Program-made: the position numbers and the translations under genes
Shown here: piece by piece, positions 12,790 to 25,064 of the stretch
Layout: every line of letters begins with the position of its first letter
How positions within the stretch are numbered: the stretch's first letter is position 1
The notes under the pieces: generated by a model
Seen by the model: the letters and a program-made list of their open reading frames with translations, nothing else
Database searches by the model: none
Told to the model about the DNA's origin: nothing
Assembly: GCA_944474755.1 (NCBI GenBank)
Contig: OX104114.1
Location: 79,594,623-79,658,622 of the forward strand
Source: Limnoperna fortunei
Taxonomy: Eukaryota; Mollusca; Bivalvia; Mytilida; Modiolidae
DNA: 64,000 nucleotides
Direction: 5' to 3'

Positions 12790-14803
12790 ATAAGAATACG
12801 TGCAGCAAATAACCGAGAAAGACTCAAATGAAATCTTATAACAGCGTTAAAAGCTCGTAGTCAGTCTGCTCATAATTATATTGGTAAAAACAATATTGGT
12901 TAACCTTCTGCTCGTTTGAGTCGGACTATGAAAAGGTGCCAGACTAGACAATGTAAACAAGAGCTCTCCCTTTTGCGAAAAGTACTGACACACCTACGAC
13001 AAAATTTGAAAAGAACAACAAAGAGGCAGATAAAACAATCTTTGAAGCAAATAAAGTTTACATGAAAATTTTCAGGAATATGATAACAATGACAATTTTC
13101 ATCTTTTGCATCTTTTTGTGATCAGTAAACAGGTTTAAATGATATTTTTATAAAAAGAAACTGTTTAAAGCTCTTTATTTGGCAACAAATTTGTGCATCA
13201 AAATTAATATTTGATGCAATTAAAGAAAGTTATAATTTCATTCAGGATTTAACAGACACAAATTATGAAAAAAATTGACCATTTTTTTCAGGGTTTCTCA
13301 TCGATTTTAAAACGTTAGAACTAATTTGTTTTCAAACTAATCGTTGATATTGGCGACTCGGGGTGTTTTTCAAGAGTTTACTGCGGTTTCATTTATTTTC
13401 TTGGGTATAAATTTTATCGTAGTTGGAGAAAAAAGACATTTTGTGGGATTCTTAAATTCGTGGTTCGAGGAATCGAAAAAAATAAAAATGGGGGAATTAG
13501 TTGCAAATTTTCGGTATTCACATACAGTGTTAGTCCGTACATTTTCCTATACGTCATTTTCAAAACATTATCACTCTCGGGAGGTGACAATTGTAATGCT
13601 GATCACAGGATTTCATAGAAATTTACGGTAGTTTTGTGAAAAGCGGTGACATTTAAACGAAATGGGACGGCTTAAGAAAGACGATGCAAAACAAAACCTG
13701 TTTTTGTTGAGGCGTGCTGCAAAGTCCACACTAAATATAAATTTATGGAAGAGGTTGCGTTTTATATCGTTTTATGTCGTTTGTAAACAAAATGTTAAAA
13801 GACGGTGCATTTAGTATTTAAAAGTGCCCTAAATAAGCGATACCATAAATCACGTGAAACTGTACATCTATCTATCTTGAAAACGGCGTATTGACTGTTT
13901 CATTTTTAAACCAACTTGAAGTAATAAAGCTTAAACAGATTTTGTTTTGTAGCCGTAAACATAATTCACATGTCATTTTATTAAAACCAATCTAAATGAA
14001 CAGTTCATTGTAAATTCGCCGTACATTCCCTGGGGCAAAGATTAAGTTTGTTTGTTTGACAATAGACTTTATGATATAATTAGTGGTTTTTAAAGTTAGA
14101 AATCAGTATAAAAGTAGCTAAAAAGTAGATTGCTTTTATCGATCGTTATTTCAATTAAGAAAGTTACTTTAATATTTGTGTAAACATCAACACTTTACAA
14201 CGAAAAGGCACAACAGGAAGTACGCTCATTACTGACTAGATTACGCAATTAAAAATAACAACAATGTGTTTTTTATCAATTTTATTTCTGTTTAGTGTCA
14301 TAGTGCAAAATTGTCATAACCATCGAAAACATATTAATATAACAATGCACTTTGTACATCAGTCGTCATTATCCATGTAAACATCTGTCCCACAGCAGTG
14401 TCTCATGTCAGCTTATCGTCATTCTAGATTTCTAGAGGTCATTATTCGTTGAATTCTTAATTTCGTGGTTTGTCCTATCCACGAAAACGATGAAAATTGG
14501 TACCCCACGAATAAAAATGAAAACACAGTATTTTCTATTGTTTATGAGACCCAAAACAATTGACATGTTTGCAGATTCATTAAATCCAAACAATAATTAT
14601 TTCAACTAGTTTTGTTTATTCAAGGTAATTTAATGTTTTTTCTTGTAATTGGGAAAAATGAAAATAATTGGCAGATTCCACTCGTAATGTTTTCTTCACA
14701 AGAAATTAATCGTTGGGTTTATTGCAGACACGAATAACTTAAAAAGTGCCTAAATAGCCATCATTAGTTATTCCCCCATTGATTTGTGCAGTGATGGTTT
14801 GTA
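12790..14803. other. Spacer between unit A and the gypsy element
   Basis: Absent from unit B, where 43195 joins the equivalent of 24085. Contains TTCGTGGTT/CCACGAA inverted phrases at about 13465 and 14463. A 95-codon frame at 13344-13631 has no recognisable motif. Confidence 0.45.
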
Positions 14804-14807
14804 TAAA

Positions 14808-15746
14808 TGTAGTAGAGTCGAATTAAAGGTTTTAATTTTTATGAATATTTCTAGGAATATTTGGCTATAAAGTTTTCTATAAGATTTAGAATAGTTTAGA
14901 AACAAATTGCACTTAACATATTTTGGTATAGTAATTCTGGTTTATGAGAATTTTCCAAGTATTTTAGTCCACATGTTTACCGTGCTGACCGGAAGTGACA
15001 ATATTAAAAACATCTTATATGACCCTCGACTATAAGTTGCTTTTGGCCAATACAAGTTTCAGATTCAAAATTGCTCCCGTAGCTCTCGAGTCTTACCCGT
15101 TGTTAATATGATACTGTCGGTCAAGGTTTTGCTTCTATTGTCTCTTTGGGTATAAATAAAGCGAGTTTTTAGTTCCGAAGTTAGTTGCAGTTTGAGCCGA
15201 CCTGCAGCCAGGTCACCCTCTACCCTACAGAACTATATTAGTTCTATTAGGCTTTAGAGAAGACGTTCTAGATCTTGACCTTTACATAAGGTATGTGTAT
15301 TCACTATTTTAGGGACCGTCTCAAAACCATAGACACACTTGGCGAACGTCGTAACTTAATTATTACAACATTTCACAACGCGAATTCATATTTATATCTC
15401 TGAATAAGAGTGAAATGTATTATATTTATAAGGATTTATTGCTGTAAACTCTATAAAATAGAGATGTTCATTTGTTTTTCCTATTCAATAGGTGCTACTA
15501 TTTATATTAGAATTTTTTTTGTATAATTATATTATTTTGATTAGTTTTTACTCTATTTGAATTGTACTGTTACTTTTAATACATTTACAATTGTTAATCT
15601 TTTGAATAAATATTTTGTTATTTAAATCATCTTAATTATTACAGCCATTATTTAAAACGCAACAAGTGTATCCTCATGATCGAATCTGGTGCGAAGTACT
15701 ACCACTTCACGCCCAGAAGGGACTTACACTAGCCCCTTTTGCTACA
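14808..15746 (+). repeat. 5' LTR
   Basis: Begins TGTAGTAGAGTCG and ends TTGCTACA. It has a TATA box (TATAAATAAA at 15151-15160) and an AATAAA near 15605, consistent with U3-R-U5 order. The 3' copy is at 21899-22836. Confidence 0.88.
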
Positions 15747-15749
15747 AAA

Positions 15750-15764
15750 GGTGCCGTGACCAGG
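15750..15764 (+). promoter_or_regulatory. Candidate primer binding site
   Basis: GGTGCCGTGACCAGG lies 3 bp inside the end of the 5' LTR, the usual place for a tRNA primer binding site. I cannot assign the tRNA. Confidence 0.5.
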
Positions 15765-15881
15765 ATACATTTCGTTTGTGTTTCAATAATTTTAATTTTC
15801 TAAACAGATTTTGTTGTAAATATTTTGTACAGTTTTTGAAATTTTTTCTATTTCTATTTAACTTTTAAAGATTTGTTGAAA

Positions 15882-17790
15882 ATGGCTCATAGTAGTGATT
15901 TTTATTCTCTAAGAAAACAGTTCGATAAGGATTATGATAGTGAGAGTGAGGCATCTGAAAATTCATTTGGTACAATTTCATTTACTCGTGAGTCCTCCAG
16001 CCTCACTAAGACTATACCTGGAACGCCAATTTTACAAGGTGCCCTTCTAATTTAAACGTCAGCACTGACTCTGTTAATAAACAGAGATTAAATATAGCTA
16101 AAGAAGTGCAAATACAAGACACCGGTTACCTTTGTTGAGTTTTTCAAAGTTAGGAAATTCTTAACGCAATGATACATCTATGCCAGTTTTAAGGTCGATA
16201 CCATTGACATCATTACAAATGCCACAAGAGTCGTATGGTTCAGGTACATGTAGTAAAGGTGCAAACTCTTATACACCACAAGAATCTGTGTTGACACTTA
16301 TCACGTAGCAAGTAGTACACCTGTTAAATCTGCAGAAAACCCACCCACAAATAGCGTTACAAGGGGTATTGAAAATTTACATACAACTCCAAGTGATAGT
16401 CATATATTAAAGAATCACTCATATGAGTCATCTAGAAGTAAAGATAATCAATTTCTTTCTAAACTTTCAATGCAGGATCCACAGATTGTTCAAGATATGG
16501 TTGAATTTACATGTAATGACTCTGGTCAAAGGGAGATAATTCGAGAATTTCAAGGATCTCATTTACTACCGTCATATTTTACATGTACTGGCCCATCTAG
16601 TATAGTTAGATCTTGCAACCAAGATAGATATTCTTTTTCACAACTTGATCAAAATGCTAGAATACCAATTTACTCTCAAGGTTATGACTCTGGGATGTGA
16701 CAAAGTATTGGGGATACGACATCTTTTTAGAAGTTTTCGAAAAAGTAGAGGAGCATTTTCAAACCCTACTATTTCAGCTCATGTAAGCTTAGCAAGTTAC
16801 AATACTCAATTTTCAAATCCCCCTATAAACCCTGTTCATAACATCCCTATAGGGGCACAACATCCAGCAATTCATAACCATGCAGCTCAATTTTTGAATC
16901 AACAAATAGGTTTAAATCAGTATGATGATATAGGACAAGCTCTTAATCATTCCATGGGTTCAATTTTCCATCATCCAATAGGGCAAGTTCAAAATCAAAC
17001 CAGCTCGGTGCTTCACAATCCAGTAGGCCAAATCCAGAACAATGCAAGCTCATTGCTTTATAAACCAGTAGGAATTATATGAATGTTGGCACAAATTTAA
17101 ACCCAAATTTAGGATTTCACTGGCCTAATCAACAACATAGAATGACAAGTCCTGAGTATGATCAAAGTCAAGGGTATTATAATCCCAATACTGGTTTTTA
17201 TAGGCCCAATTATAGGAGAAACAAAAAGAGCCAGACTATTTTGATGGCAAAACTACTGACTGGGTAGACTATATAATACAGTTTGAAAAAGTTGCAAACT
17301 GGAATGGCTGGGATCATTATGAAAGAGCTCAACAGTTAATTATGAGTTTAAGGGGAATGACCCAAAAACAGTGAACTTAACCCCTGCCAATTAAACGACT
17401 ATGAATTCATTAAAAAAATGTTAAGTCAGAGGTTCAATCCTGTTGAAAGTGAAACAGCTCACAAATTTGAATTTAAAAATCGTCGTAAACAGAGAGAGAG
17501 GAATCTGTATCAGATTATGGACATGCTTTACGTCGTTCAGCTTCTCAACTTTATCCCTCCCTTGATTTAATTTCTATAGAAGCTCTAGTCGTTGATCAGT
17601 CTGTAGAGGGAATAGGAAATCGTGATTTGAAACGGTACATTCGATTGTTAAACAAACCTAGAACTCTTGACCAAGTTATTTCATATGCCATTGAATACGA
17701 AGCATTTGAGGGTCCACTTGAAAGTTTGAAGAAACCCCAATTTTCTGATGATGTAACCTATCATACATATGTTGTTGATCAGTGTTTGTG
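15882..17790 (+). pseudogene. gag region of the gypsy element
   Basis: Starts MAHSSDFYSLRK at 15882 and continues in several frames with stops: 15882-16054, 16470-16700, 16645-17082, 17079-17267, and a final part to about 17790 resembling the capsid C-terminal region of gypsy gag (motif LRRSASQLYP). The middle is rich in Asn, Gln and Pro with a repeated HNPVGQ-like unit. At least five frame breaks make it non-functional. Confidence 0.65.
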
Positions 17791-17876
17791 AAAACAAAAC
17801 GAAGATAAAAATCTAGAAAATAAAATAAAAAACATAGTCATTCAGGAATTAAAAAATAAGAATAACTTAGTTATTA

Positions 17877-18125
17877 ATGAAAATGAAGAGAAAAACATGG
17901 ATGAAAAATACAGATACAAAGTCTGTAAGGGATGTCAAAAAGAGATCAGTAATTATTTGTGATTATTGTGGTAAAAGAGGGCATGTACAAACAAGATGTT
18001 TAAAAAGAAAAGATGACGAGCTTGGTCGTATGAAAGATGAACTTGCAAAGACAAAACCTTCTAATTTGGGGGAAAAGAACGGGCTGATTTGGAGGCCTAC
18101 AAAACAGCCAGTTCATTTGAAATGA
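17877..18125 (+). pseudogene. Nucleocapsid zinc-knuckle region
   Basis: Contains CDYCGKRGHVQTRC (17959-18000), a C-x2-C-x4-H-x4-C knuckle typical of retroelement nucleocapsid, in a Lys/Arg-rich context. It follows gag and precedes the protease. Confidence 0.75.
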
Positions 18126-18475
18126 GTCCTAATTTTCACAAAGAAATTTTAGAATGTGGGAATTTAGTAGACAACACTTATCAGAGTTTGTATATGCCAG
18201 TTAAAATAAATAAAACTAAACTAGAAATGTTGGTTGATACTGGTTCTCCTGTAACATTAATAATTGAAGATATAATACAAAGTTTAGAAGTAGGGCTGTC
18301 AGATTTGACCAGAGTTGAGTCAACTCTTTCTGCAGCTGATGGCAGGTCAAATTAAAATAAACATTCAAATAGGCAAATCAGAATTTAAGCAGGATGCCAT
18401 TGTAACAAAATTGGGAAAACTCGAAGGAATACTTGGGATGGATTTTTTTTACAAAATCACAAGTGTGATCTAAAA
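18126..18475 (+). pseudogene. Aspartic protease region
   Basis: Contains MLVDTGSPVTLI around 18225-18262, the retropepsin active-site DTG motif, and EGILGMDFF near 18421-18450, the usual downstream protease motif (ILG-x-D). Frame breaks at about 18350 and 18455. Confidence 0.75.
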
Positions 18476-18859
18476 TTATTAGAAGCAAAGCTTGTTATAA
18501 ATAAAGAGAGTTTTAGTTTGAAGAAACATACTATCACTACATCAGTCATGTTGGTAAACTTTACATTGATGGAGATTTTCAAGACATATATGGAATGATT
18601 GAACCATATAAGAAATTACAACAACAAAGTGGCATTCTCTTTGCGAAATCATTAAATGATGCTGCTAATAAACAAATTGTTTTGTCAGTTCTAAATATAA
18701 ACAATATGCCTGTAAAGTTGAAAAGAGAAATTTAAAAATAGGAACCATAGACATAGTTCAATCAATTAAAGAGCAAACAGGCTCATTTGAAAATGTAATT
18801 TCTGATGATTTTCCAGAACATTTACAAGATTTACTTCAAAGGTCATCAAATGATTTAAC

Positions 18860-19330
18860 ACCTGAAAAATAAAGAGAAATTAAAACAATTGTTAATAGAA
18901 TTTCAGGATATTTTTGTTGGACCAGACGGTAAATTGGGTCAAACAGACTTGGTTAAACATAAAATTAATACATGATCAGCAAAACCTGTAAAAGTTCCTC
19001 CTAGAAGGATACCCAGTAGTCTAAAACCAGTGGTTGAAAAAGAATTAGAGCTGTTGTTACTTTTGTCAGACAATTTAGACATTATCTCTGGGGTAGAAAA
19101 TTTATAATACGAACAGATCATGCGTCTCTCACTTGGCCTAGGAATTTTAAGGAACCAGAAGGTATGGTTGCTAGCTGGATCAGTATACTTGACAATTACA
19201 ATTTTGAAATTCAGTATCGAAGAGGTAGTTTACACACAAATGCAGATGGTTTGTCTCGAAGACCAGTTCGTAAATGTAAGCGGGAAGAATTTAGTAAGTG
19301 ATATCCCAACACCCTTCCCAATATCCAAAG
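18860..19330 (+). pseudogene. RT-RNase H remnant with reverse transcriptase deleted
   Basis: Up to about 19055 the translation matches the segment preceding the RT domain (FQDIFVGPDGKLGQTDL, then VKVPPRRIP). About 20 bp later it reads as the C-terminal RNase H segment (FIIRTDHASLTWPRNFKEP, NADGLSRRP). The RT palm with YVDD and most of RNase H are missing. Confidence 0.7.
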
Positions 19331-19479
19331 TCAAACTGAGGAAAATGTTGAATGCCGAGTTTGCCATCAGACTCAATCAGGAAACTGTCCTACAGTTACG
19401 ACTGAGGAAATAAATTACTAGAAACTATAACTAGCACTATCACAGAAACTTCTGCAAATCAAAGCTCACAACCTAACTG

Positions 19480-20960
19480 GTTAAACTTTTGGAGTAAACA
19501 AGAAATAAAAATTATGCAAGAAAATGACTCTGCTGTAGGCGAAATATTAAAGTTGAGGTTAAATCAAGAAGAAAAACCCAATAAACACGAAGTCATTAAA
19601 TAACACCCAGAAGCCAAAGTTCGTTGTGGACTATGGGAGCTCTTACATGTTCAAGACAATATTTTATATAGAGTTTTTCTTAAAGAAGACGGAAATAAGA
19701 TTTATCAATTAGTTGCCCCCAACAAGTAAGGGAGGTAATCTTTCATCAACTTCATCATAATAAAATTGCAGGTCATTTAGGAAAAGACAGAACTTTATCC
19801 GCCATTAGAAATAGGTTTTATTGGCCTGGGATGACTGAAAATATAAAACAGTGGTGTTTAGATTGTGACCTATGTGCTCGTTGTAAGCCAGGGCCAGGGT
19901 TAGGAAAGTCCCCTTTAAAACAGTCACAGAGTAGTGTCCCTTTAGAAGGAATAGGGATAGATATTGTAGGACCCCTTCCTACATTATCGTTGTTGGGGAT
20001 TATTTTTCAAAATGAAAAGAAGCCTACCCAGTACCTGACCATACGGCAATGACGGTGGCAGACAAACTTATCACTGAATTCATATGTAGATTTAGATGTC
20101 CATTACAAATTCATAGTGACCAGGGCAAAGAATTTAAATCAAACTTATTTCAAGTCCTATGTGAGAAATTAGGTGTTCATAAACAAGATCAACCCCTTAC
20201 AGACCCCAGAGTTCAGGTTTAGTGGCAAGATATAATAGAACCATGAAACAAATGTTATCAATGTTTGTAAACTCCCATCTTAATGATTAGGATGATCACA
20301 TACCATATATCATGATGGCATAAAGGAGTACTGTCCATTCTACTACTAAGTGTACCCCAAATAGCTTAATGTTAGGAAGAGAAATCAGATGTCCTGTAGA
20401 TTTAATGTTTGGCCTTCCTGCAGATAAAAATGATTTTTGTCCAATTGAATATGTAGAGTGGGTTAAACAATCAGAGATGCTTTTTCCTTAACATATGAAA
20501 ATTCTGGTCAGGCAGCCAAAAGACAAAAACTTTATTATGACATAGGTTTAAAACCTAAAACATTTGAAGAACATTCATGGGTATGGAGATGGTATCCTCC
20601 AAAAGTAAACCAGACTTTAAGCCTTGGATGGACGGGACCATATCTTGTACTTGCAAAATTAACAGATCTTACCTACAAAATACAAAAAAGGAAAATACAT
20701 TACCAATTATTGTACATGTAGATCATCTCAAACCTTATTTAGGTAGAAATCCACCTAAAAACTGGTTTATACAACAAACACATGAAACAGATACAAATTC
20801 AACAGACACAGAAATCACACAAAATTTAACACCTGAAATTAACAATCAGTCAGATGTAGGGGACACCACTCAATTTACACCATCTAGTTTTAGTACACCC
20901 GTACCAGTTCGCACTCGAGTAGGAAGAGTGGTAAAACCTAGCGACCGGTACTCTCCTTAA
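19480..20960 (+). pseudogene. Integrase region
   Basis: An HHCC zinc-binding part near 19738-19880 (HQLHHNKIAGHLGKDRT, RFYWPGM, CDLC), core motifs GIDIVGPLP and HSDQGKEF, then a GPY-type module (GWTGPYLV near 20630) and the ending VGRVVKPSDRYSP, typical of gypsy integrase C-termini. The third catalytic residue appears replaced: the usual E before R-x-N-R-T reads Ala (GLVARYNRT near 20218). Several stops and frameshifts. Confidence 0.72.
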
Positions 20961-21228
20961 CTCAAACTGTAACTCAGTTGTGGGTTATTGCTGGATTTTA
21001 TAGTTTTTATGTTATTTCTTGTTCAAAGAAATTAGTGTTAAATATTTCTTTGATTTGTTTGTGTACAGTAATATTATACTTTATGCTTTTTTCTTTTGGC
21101 ATTATGCCAGTTAATTTTCGATTTTGATACATGATTTTCTTTTCGTATGATATAAGATTTCTTGCCAAATACATAAGTTCTTAGTAATGAAGACAATATG
21201 TTGTAATTATTTTTGTATAGTTTCAGAA

Positions 21229-21743
21229 ATGGCTGATATATTACAGTTAACGCCTGACTCGCTGGAACTGGATCAGTTCCACCGCGATGTTATTAGGCCC
21301 TCCCAACCTGTTTTTAATCCATTGGGACAATACTGTGTTGTACGAAGATATGCCTCCATGGTTAAATACCACACTCTAAGAGACTTAATCCATCATTGGC
21401 AACATGTACACCAGCCCACAAGACAAATTCCTAAATGTAAACAATGCCGACGTTATTCAGTCAGAGAAATCGGTGTATTCAACACCTAAGAAGGAATAAT
21501 AAAATCCAGGATAATTTTTATATTTATATTATTTCATTAGTTGTGAACAACGAACAATATATACATCCTGGAGATGCCATCCTTCCTAGGATTGGAACAC
21601 CTGAAGAAAGAGCAGGAGCAGCCCGCATTCAGGAGGAAAAAGAATGGGAACAACGTGTCCGTCGTGCACAGGCTGAATCATCAAGTGCCATAAAACTTTC
21701 GGAACGTCAGGAATTAGAGAGATTGATGGAGGAGTTTTATTGA
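21229..21743 (+). pseudogene. Accessory ORF between integrase and 3' LTR, zinc-finger-like
   Basis: Starts MADILQLTPDSLELDQF and runs to about 21480, then continues in the next frame to MEEFY-stop at 21743, so one indel (near 21462) splits an originally ~170-residue protein. At the junction it reads CKQCRRY then FSQRNRCIQHLRRN, resembling a C2H2-type finger without its final His. The C-terminal part is a charged probable helix (EERAGAARIQEEKEWEQR). No signal peptide or membrane span, so it is not an envelope. It has ~230 bp of AT-rich leader after integrase. Function unknown. Confidence 0.5.
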
Positions 21744-21885
21744 CATTTTGACATTGTTACAATTAAAATTTCTTTTGATTTTGTTATTTATGTATATATA
21801 TATTGTTGATTTAATTCACCACTCATGTTGTTTTTTTAAATTTAAATTTTTGGTGATGAATTTTCCTTTTTCTAAAATTGCTCTT

Positions 21886-21898
21886 AAGTGGGGAGGAA
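21886..21898 (+). promoter_or_regulatory. Polypurine tract
   Basis: AAGTGGGGAGGAA directly abuts the 3' LTR, the expected plus-strand priming site. Confidence 0.8.
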
Positions 21899-22836
21899 TG
21901 TAGTAGAGTCGAATTAAAGGTTTTAATTTTTATGAATATTTCTAGGAATATTTGGCTATAAATTTTTCTATAAGATTTAGAATAGTTAAGAAACAAATTG
22001 CACTTACATATTTTGGTATAGTAATTCTGGTTTATGAGAATTTTCCAAGTATTTTAGTCCACATGTTTACCGTGCTGACCAGAAGTGACCATATTAAAAA
22101 CATCTTATATGACCCTCGACTATTAGTTGGTTTTGGCCAATACAAGTTTTAGATTCAAAATTGCTCCCGTAACTTTCGAGTCTTACCCGTTGTTAATATG
22201 ATACTGTCGGTCAAGGTTTTGCTTCTATTGTCTCTTTGGGTATAAATAAAGCGAGATTTTAGTTTTCAAGTTAGTTGCAGTTTGAGCCGACCTGCAGCCA
22301 GGTCACCCTCTACCCTACAGAACTATATTAGTTCTATTAGGCTTTAGAGAAGACGTTCTAGATCTTGACCTTTACATAAGGTATGTGTATTCACTATTTT
22401 AGGGACCGTCTCAAAACCATAGACACACTTGGCGAACGTCGTAACTTAATTATTACACCCTTTCACAACGCGAATTCATATTTATATTTCTGAATAAGAG
22501 TGAAATTTATTGTATTTATAAGGATTTATTGCTGTAAACTCTATAAAATAGAGATGTTCATTTGTTTTTCCTAGTCAATAGGTGCTACTATTTATAGTAG
22601 AATTTTTTTTGTATAATTATATTATTTTGACTAGTTTTTACTCTATTTGAATTGTACTGTTACTTTCAGTACATTTACAATTGTTAATCTTTTGAATAAA
22701 TATTTTGTTATTTAAATCATCTTAATTATTACAGCCATTATTTAAAACGCAACAAGTGTATCCTCATGATCGAATCTGGTGCAAAGTACTACCACTACAC
22801 GCCCAGAAGGGACTTACACTAGCCCCTTTTGCTACA
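21899..22836 (+). repeat. 3' LTR
   Basis: Same ends as the 5' LTR, TATAAATAAA at 22241-22250. Its last 121 bp are repeated at 23095-23215 as part of a 379-bp tandem duplication. Confidence 0.88.
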
Positions 22837-23473
22837 TAAAATAACGTCTATTGGTGTTTTAATATGTTTTAAGTTATGGTTTTACCAGCGGTAAATTTGC
22901 TGTGGTATGTTTTGCACTTCACATGAATGCTGAATTTGTATTTAACTATGGGCGTTAAACCCTTTAAGCTAGTATAGGTTACTTATCCGACCGAAATTTG
23001 ATCACTGGGTAAGCACAGTTAAGATTTCTTCACATCGCCACCGTTTATTTGAAAACCACTAGGTTGTACGTTTGCTAGTATTATGACGCGCATCATCATC
23101 TTAATTATTACAGCCATTATTTAAAACGCAACAAGTGTATCCTCATGATCGAATCTGGTGCAAAGTACTACCACTACACGCCCAGAAGGGACTTACACTA
23201 ACCCCTTTTGCTACATAAAATAACGTCTATTGGTGTTTTAATATGTTTTAAGTTATGGTTTTGCCAGCGGTAAATTTGCTCTGGTATGTTTTGCACTTAA
23301 AATGAATGCTGAATTTGTATTTAACTATGGGCGTTAAACTCTTTAAGCTAGTATAGGTTACTTATCCGACCGAAATTTGATCACTGGGTAAGCACAGTTA
23401 TGATTTCTTCACATCACCACCGTTTATTTGAAAACCACTAGGTTGTACGTTTGCTAGTATTATGACGCGCATC
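22716..23473 (+). repeat. 379-bp tandem duplication spanning LTR end and flank
   Basis: Copy 1 is 22716-23094 and copy 2 is 23095-23473, differing at only a few positions. Each holds the last ~121 bp of the LTR, the TAAA target duplication and ~258 bp of flank. The joint shares ATC microhomology. It must postdate insertion. Confidence 0.85.
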
Positions 23474-25064
23474 CATGCACGTATTATTTAAAATACTTTG
23501 AAAGCTTTATTTATATCATATGTTTTGAGACGTAGGGGTCTGTTACAAAGTTACCAATGATTCTCGATGCTAATGCTAATGCTAGATCTCCACTTAAAAT
23601 ATAAATATAAAAGGGCACTAATGCTTTATCTTAAGTTTCAAACTACTTAAACATTTTAAAGGAAACACCAATGCCTTTTTAGAATAAAGTGGGTAGTTTT
23701 CATTTAATTTGCCGAACCCATACGATTAAGAATTTGTTAGTAGCAAGTTTCTAAAAAAGAGTACCCTGTATGTCTATGAAAAACAATCAACCAGATGCAG
23801 GTATTAACAAAACATTATTCAACAAATAGAGATCTGCAAGTGTTTGCGATTGTTTACTCTCTTCATTTATTAAATAATTGTTTCTTGATATACAACAAAC
23901 TATGCCCCATCAGTCTTATCAGTTATCCGCAAGTCTTTTTATGAAGAATTTTAATACCTAATTAAAATGATGGAATGTAACGGATAATTGCCAAAAGCTA
24001 TTACTTCATTTTGTTTGTTTCTTTTCTTGAATTGTACCTGCCTTCATCAGCTTTTTCTTCATGCATATATTACATAGTTGTAAATCTATGTCGTATTTTC
24101 AGAAATCTAATTGTTTTAAGTGATGGACTGTAGAAACTGTTATGTCCGCCTCGTCGGATATTGGTTCAAGCAGCAAGTGGTGCAACAACTTGTAAAATTG
24201 GAATGCAAAACTGATTGTTTAATATACACCTTAGATTGAAAAGCGAGCATACTTAGGATAGACATATTTTAGATTTCCTAAAATTAGGCATTTGGTAACC
24301 GAACTTGATACTCTTGTTATGTTTGTTCTATTTTACTGCCTTTTCTACGGTCGATATTATAATTCTTCTGTACTAGGAATGAATAAAATATTTTACCCTA
24401 TATAGAAATCTTTAAAATTTCCTGTAAAATGACTATACTATGTCTGGAAAAATGAAACAAGACTCCCTAAGAAATTTAGTGATCTCGGTTCAACGATACA
24501 ATAGGAGTTTATAACGCTCAAAGGGACACCCTTCTTTGCAGTTTCTGTGAAGGCAATAGCAAAATGATATGATCAAACAATAATTTTTTAGGTTTCTGAG
24601 ATCTGATTGCAAAAAGAGGAGTTTATAACATAGTTATCATGTTCGGTAAAATTTGCCTAAAGTAAGAGAAAATTGCACAAAAATCATCAACAACTTTATA
24701 ATAGCAAGTTCACAAATTAAATGGATTTGTAACCATTGTGAAGTTTTAGAGATCACAACTGAAAGCTATAGAAGTAGTTTATTACAAAAAATAAGTTAGA
24801 GTTTTCGCCGACCTCCAACCTTCACTCAACCCGTCTTCACATAGTATATAACCCAGGTTTGCACGTCAAATAAACATCTTATCAAAACCAATGGTTTCTA
24901 AGCAATTGTCCTGCCTGATAATGGATTTTACAATTTTTTTTATTTTAGACATGTCTCCAATCTATAACTTGTTTTGCAAAAACATTGCCTAGTCATCCAA
25001 ATGTACCACGCGCTCATGGGACTTCACAGCGCTGTCATGAACTGTTTACAATATTCTGTAAAGA
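23474..25064. other. Spacer, with the end of unit A resuming at about 24085
   Basis: 24085-24240 aligns to B 43225-43390, showing that 12790-24085 was inserted into unit A or lost from unit B. Otherwise nothing recognised. Confidence 0.45.

Larger units (their letters stand above)
14808..22836 (+). mobile_element. Gypsy-type LTR retrotransposon, internally deleted
   Basis: Two near-identical LTRs of 939 and 938 bp, both TG...CA, flank a ~6.15-kb interior with gag, CCHC zinc knuckle, protease, RNase H end, integrase, a further ORF and a polypurine tract. The domain order with integrase after RNase H identifies the Ty3/gypsy (Metaviridae) group. A 4-bp target duplication TAAA lies at 14804-14807 and 22837-22840. 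The whole reverse transcriptase core is deleted near 19060 and many frameshifts and stops are present, so the copy is non-autonomous. The LTRs differ by only a few per cent by eye. It lies between units A and B. Confidence 0.88.

Noticed and set aside
21952..22152. 66-codon frame in the 3' LTR
   Set aside because: It lies in U3 and is not kept in the 5' LTR.
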